64,000 bases of DNA from Paenibacillus phytohabitans. Its GTDB lineage: Bacteria; Bacillota; Bacilli; Paenibacillales; Paenibacillaceae. Under the pieces are notes generated by a model that made no database searches, was not told the origin of the DNA, and was given only the letters and a program-made list of their open reading frames with translations. Position 1 is the stretch's first letter; the number at the start of each line of letters is the position of its first letter. The stretch spans positions 496,001-560,000 of the forward strand of contig NZ_WHOB01000016.1 in NCBI RefSeq assembly GCF_013141775.1, written 5' to 3'. Position numbers and translations under genes: made by a program. Shown in pieces: positions 61,607 through 64,000 of this stretch.

Positions 61607-62548
61607 TTATACTGTATAGAAGATCTTCATCACCAGATCCTGCTCATAATCGCCGAACTTCCGCCCGAACAGATTCATTCCGCCCTTGAAGACCGCATTC
61701 TCCTTCACACCCAGCCGCAGATCCACATGGTTCTGCTCTGTAAGCTTCAGCTGGCTCAGATTGACGGCGGATATCTCTTTGTGGTCGATCGTGCTGCGGG
61801 TATTGTCTACGCTCCAGGTCTTGAGCGAGCCGAACTGGGTACCCGTATCGATCCACCAGGAAGGATTCAGCTTCCCGCGTCTGCCGCCGAAGTCGCCGGG
61901 CGAGGTCCAGGTGCCAACCTCCACATTGTTGATCCACAGCGTAATATCCGAAGGCCAGTCGTTCTCATAATTCGGCGCCTCGGAGCAGATCTCCATCGAG
62001 AACTGGATCAGGCGGACCGCTGCCCCCTGCGGAATTTCCAGCGGATAGCGGTATTCGAGATACCCCTTTCGCAGCCAGAGCAGCTGGGCATGAACACGGT
62101 CCGGATGGAAAAAGCCCGCCGGTGAGTCCTCCACAATAATCGGCCCAGCCTCACTGACCATGCCGCAGGTGGGCGCCACTTCACAGGCCGTGAAATTGCC
62201 GATCGGCATTGCAATCTCGTAGCAATAGTCCCCTTGCTCCGCATTCGCGCGGCGTTCCGGCACATTAATGATGATCTTGATATCATCATAGATGCGGCTG
62301 CAGACCTTCATGGAGCCGCGCGAAGCCGGCAGCAGCTCGGTCTCAATCAGCCCCGCCTGCTCCAGTACCTTCACATTGGAGGCGGAGGTGGATACCGGTA
62401 TCTCCAGCGCCTCCGCCAGCTCCACTACATTCATTCTCCGGCTGTTGAGCAGCTCCAGCATTCTTAGTCTAAGCTCCGTAGACAGCGCATGCGTCACTTT
62501 CACCAGTTCATCAGGATGTTCCATGGATAATTCCAGAATATCGATCAC
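61607..62548 (-). CDS. ArsR-type HTH regulator with large C-terminal beta-rich domain
   Basis: A 313-residue protein. Residues about 10-85 form an ArsR-like winged helix (STELRLRMLELLNSRRMNVV, then VSTSASNVKVLEQAGLIETE). The remaining 220 residues are beta-rich and unlike usual ArsR proteins, with segments FPLEIP-like YRYPLEIPQGAAVRL, DITLWINNVEVGTW and GGRRGKLNPSWWID suggesting a jelly-roll carbohydrate-binding fold. It probably senses a sugar and controls the adjacent GH2 gene. The GTG at 62548 is used; an ATG at 62524 is an alternative, and neither has a strong ribosome binding site. Confidence 0.7.
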   Translation of the reverse strand: MIDILELSMEHPDELVKVTHALSTELRLRMLELLNSRRMNVVELAEALEIPVSTSASNVKVLEQAGLIETELLPASRGSMKVCSRIYDDIKIIINVPERRANAEQGDYCYEIAMPIGNFTACEVAPTCGMVSEAGPIIVEDSPAGFFHPDRVHAQLLWLRKGYLEYRYPLEIPQGAAVRLIQFSMEICSEAPNYENDWPSDITLWINNVEVGTWTSPGDFGGRRGKLNPSWWIDTGTQFGSLKTWSVDNTRSTIDHKEISAVNLSQLKLTEQNHVDLRLGVKENAVFKGGMNLFGRKFGDYEQDLVMKIFYTV

Positions 62549-62579
62549 CGCTTTGCTGTCTATTTAAGATCTATTCCTA

Positions 62580-62756
62580 TTCCTGCACAAAATACAACAT
62601 TTCCCTCATTAAATCAGCCCAAATTGAAAATTGTTGTATAAAAGGCAGCATTCCCCCGCCTTCAAGCAGCTTAGCGGGAAAATTCCTATATTTCGTACAA
62701 CAATCCTCCCGAATGCCCGGGTATTCAGGAGTCAGAGTTGTATTATCTACAACATT
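62580..62756. repeat. Intergenic TACAAC repeat, copy 2 (uninterrupted)
   Basis: About 177 bases match the split copy at 12521-12533 plus 14198-14362. Inverted modules such as TTTCGTACAACAA and GTTGTATTATCTACAAC are present. It fills the gap between the regulator and MOSC genes. It contains no supported gene and shows the state of the repeat before IS insertion. Confidence 0.8.
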
Positions 62757-62785
62757 CCTGCCTATTCCGCAGTAACTTAAGGCAC

Positions 62786-63526
62786 TCACTCTCCTGTGGA
62801 CGCTTCCGGCAGCAGAACCACCTGGTCCCCCAGCCGGACCTCCCCGGTCCGGATTACGGAAGCATATACGCCAAAGTTCAGATTGAACTCCTTATTCACT
62901 TGTTTGAGCAGCGAGCTGTCGCGCTCCAGGGTCTCCGGGTTCATCGTAATCATAACGCAGCGGTCACAATAGCTGTCCACCTGCAGCTCCGCACCGCCTA
63001 TCGACAAACGCCGGCCGAGCCATTCCTCTTCCCCAAGGGAATCCTCACTCACTTCCACGACAAAGTTCCCCCGGAAGCGGCGCTGATCAACAGGCTTGCC
63101 CCATAACGCCTCCAGCTTCTTCAGGCTCTTATCGGTCACAAGCAGAATACTGGCCCCGTCCACAGATAACAGCTGCGGATGTTTCTCTTCCGGGTGAGGC
63201 GCTTTGAACTCTGACATCGTAATTTGCGTGGAGGTCAGACTCTGGATTTCATTCAGCAGCTCCGTGTCCCAGCCGAAGACTCTGCCGTCTGCCGCCGTCA
63301 CACGGATATCCCCTCCGATATATTCCGCTTGATAAGTAAGCATATTGGGGATCTTTCTGGCCGTAACATACTGCCACCAATCCTTCTTCGTCATGTCATA
63401 GAAAGAGCAGTACCGGTCCCCCTGCACCCCGTAAGATTCTATCTGACACGCTTCCAGCTCTTCTCCCGCAAAGGATTTTACCGGATAGCGGTTAATCGCC
63501 GTAATTTCACCAACTGTAATGGACAC
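62786..63526 (-). CDS. MOSC domain protein (mARC/YiiM-like)
   Basis: A 246-residue cytoplasmic protein. An N-terminal MOSC beta-barrel region (INRYPVKSFAGEELEACQI, then YGVQGDRYCSFYD) precedes the MOSC domain with the conserved cysteine in DSYCDRCVMITMNPETLERD. MOSC proteins bind the molybdenum cofactor and handle sulphur or reduce N-hydroxylated compounds. A GTG start at 63526 is chosen because GAGGTG lies 8 bases upstream; a longer frame to 63565 has no good site and overlaps the preceding gene. Confidence 0.83.
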   Translation of the reverse strand: MSITVGEITAINRYPVKSFAGEELEACQIESYGVQGDRYCSFYDMTKKDWWQYVTARKIPNMLTYQAEYIGGDIRVTAADGRVFGWDTELLNEIQSLTSTQITMSEFKAPHPEEKHPQLLSVDGASILLVTDKSLKKLEALWGKPVDQRRFRGNFVVEVSEDSLGEEEWLGRRLSIGGAELQVDSYCDRCVMITMNPETLERDSSLLKQVNKEFNLNFGVYASVIRTGEVRLGDQVVLLPEASTGE

Positions 63527-63546
63527 TATTTCTGCACCTCTTCTGT

Positions 63547-64000
63547 CTATAATGTAATGTTCCATCCATTCCCTGAATCTTCAATCATCCTTCTGCTCTT
63601 ATCCGACAATGCCTTCTGCAGTAAGGCTTCATTGTAGCCCCGATCCTTGAACACACGAAGTATCGCTTCTGCCCGGTCCATCCTGTTTCTCCGGATATTC
63701 GACTCCAGCTGAATCTCAAGCGGGACTACAGGAACGGTATATCCGTCAAAAGGCATCTGCTTAGCATAGCTCCAAATCGACTGCCCGCCTTCCCAGATTC
63801 CCGCCCCATCTTCGGAATCAGGAATGCCCGCTGAATCAGAAATATGTACTGCTTCCACATCAAAACCTTCAATGATCCATTTCCCTTTGGTCCAGGTGAA
63901 CCCTGAAGCAAACGACTGCGTGAACAACGGTTCCTCGATTGACGATAACCAGCCCGGTTGTTCCCAGGACAAGAGAGGTTTAACCTTTAAGCTAAAGGGT
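63547..64000 (-). CDS. Partial protein of unknown function, start outside window
   Basis: About 150 C-terminal residues are visible and the reading frame stays open to the right edge. The tail EAILRVFKDRGYNEALLQKA, after PLEIQLESNIRRNRMDRA, is reminiscent of small nucleotidyltransferase-like proteins, but no catalytic motif is visible in this portion. The gene ends 20 bases before the MOSC start and is probably co-transcribed with it. Confidence 0.5.
   Translation of the reverse strand, partial: PFSLKVKPLLSWEQPGWLSSIEEPLFTQSFASGFTWTKGKWIIEGFDVEAVHISDSAGIPDSEDGAGIWEGGQSIWSYAKQMPFDGYTVPVVPLEIQLESNIRRNRMDRAEAILRVFKDRGYNEALLQKALSDKSRRMIEDSGNGWNITL

Overview
The window looks like a chromosomal stretch of a Paenibacillus-type member of the Bacillota. 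Base composition is mixed, Shine-Dalgarno sequences are strong (GGAGG-like), and TTG and GTG starts are frequent. The gene families also fit: a YesM/YesN-like two-component system beside a sugar ABC transporter, a copper-amine-oxidase-type stalk protein, ECF transporters and Firmicute-type MurNAc recycling genes. No rRNA, tRNA, CRISPR array, prophage or plasmid backbone was seen. The only intact mobile element is one insertion sequence.

Layout. 1-3914: a MurNAc uptake and recycling operon on the minus strand, murQ-murP-mupG-murR-like, with a palindromic operator laid over its promoter. 4-20 kb: mostly single housekeeping or accessory genes (stalk-domain protein, oxidoreductase and HxlR pair, phosphotransferase, GNATs, MerR, HAD, methyltransferase, PPOX, VOC, DUF1801, an orphan PTS EIIC). 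At 12.5-14.2 kb an IS1182-like element sits inside a short intergenic repeat. 20-23 kb: an ABC-F ATPase, an APH-family kinase and a decayed GNAT gene. 23.4-31.8 kb: a nine-gene operon of overlapping genes (bioY, acyl-CoA ligase, thiolase, two hotdog proteins, ketoreductase, ecfA1, ecfA2, ecfT) divergent from birA across a BirA-type operator. 33-49 kb: a DrrAB-type exporter, lipoproteins, an Imm33-like protein, an AraC regulator, a CDP-alcohol transferase, an amidase, a TetR-SMR-SMR drug efflux operon, an intergenic 51-bp tandem array, an SGNH esterase, an LTA-synthase-like enzyme, hydrolases and a MerR/SDR pair. 49-62.5 kb: a glycan utilisation locus (binding protein, two permeases, histidine kinase, AraC-type response regulator, a second binding protein, then a secreted GH93/sialidase-fold enzyme, a cytoplasmic GH2 enzyme and an ArsR-HTH regulator). 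62.8-64 kb: a MOSC protein and a truncated gene at the edge.

How the parts work together. The MurNAc operon would import and phosphorylate MurNAc-containing wall fragments, split the glycosidic bond and remove the lactyl ether. The BirA-controlled operon joins a complete dedicated biotin ECF transporter to enzymes that could build or remodel an acyl-CoA chain; a link to pimeloyl thioester supply is inference. The glycan locus fits extracellular cleavage, import through a transporter without its own ATPase, and cytoplasmic hydrolysis. Its paralogous second binding protein may serve sensing.

The strongest candidates for something undescribed are the biotin/acyl-CoA operon, the second binding protein next to the two-component system, and the intergenic repeat families. 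One repeat copy gives an empty-site comparison for the IS.
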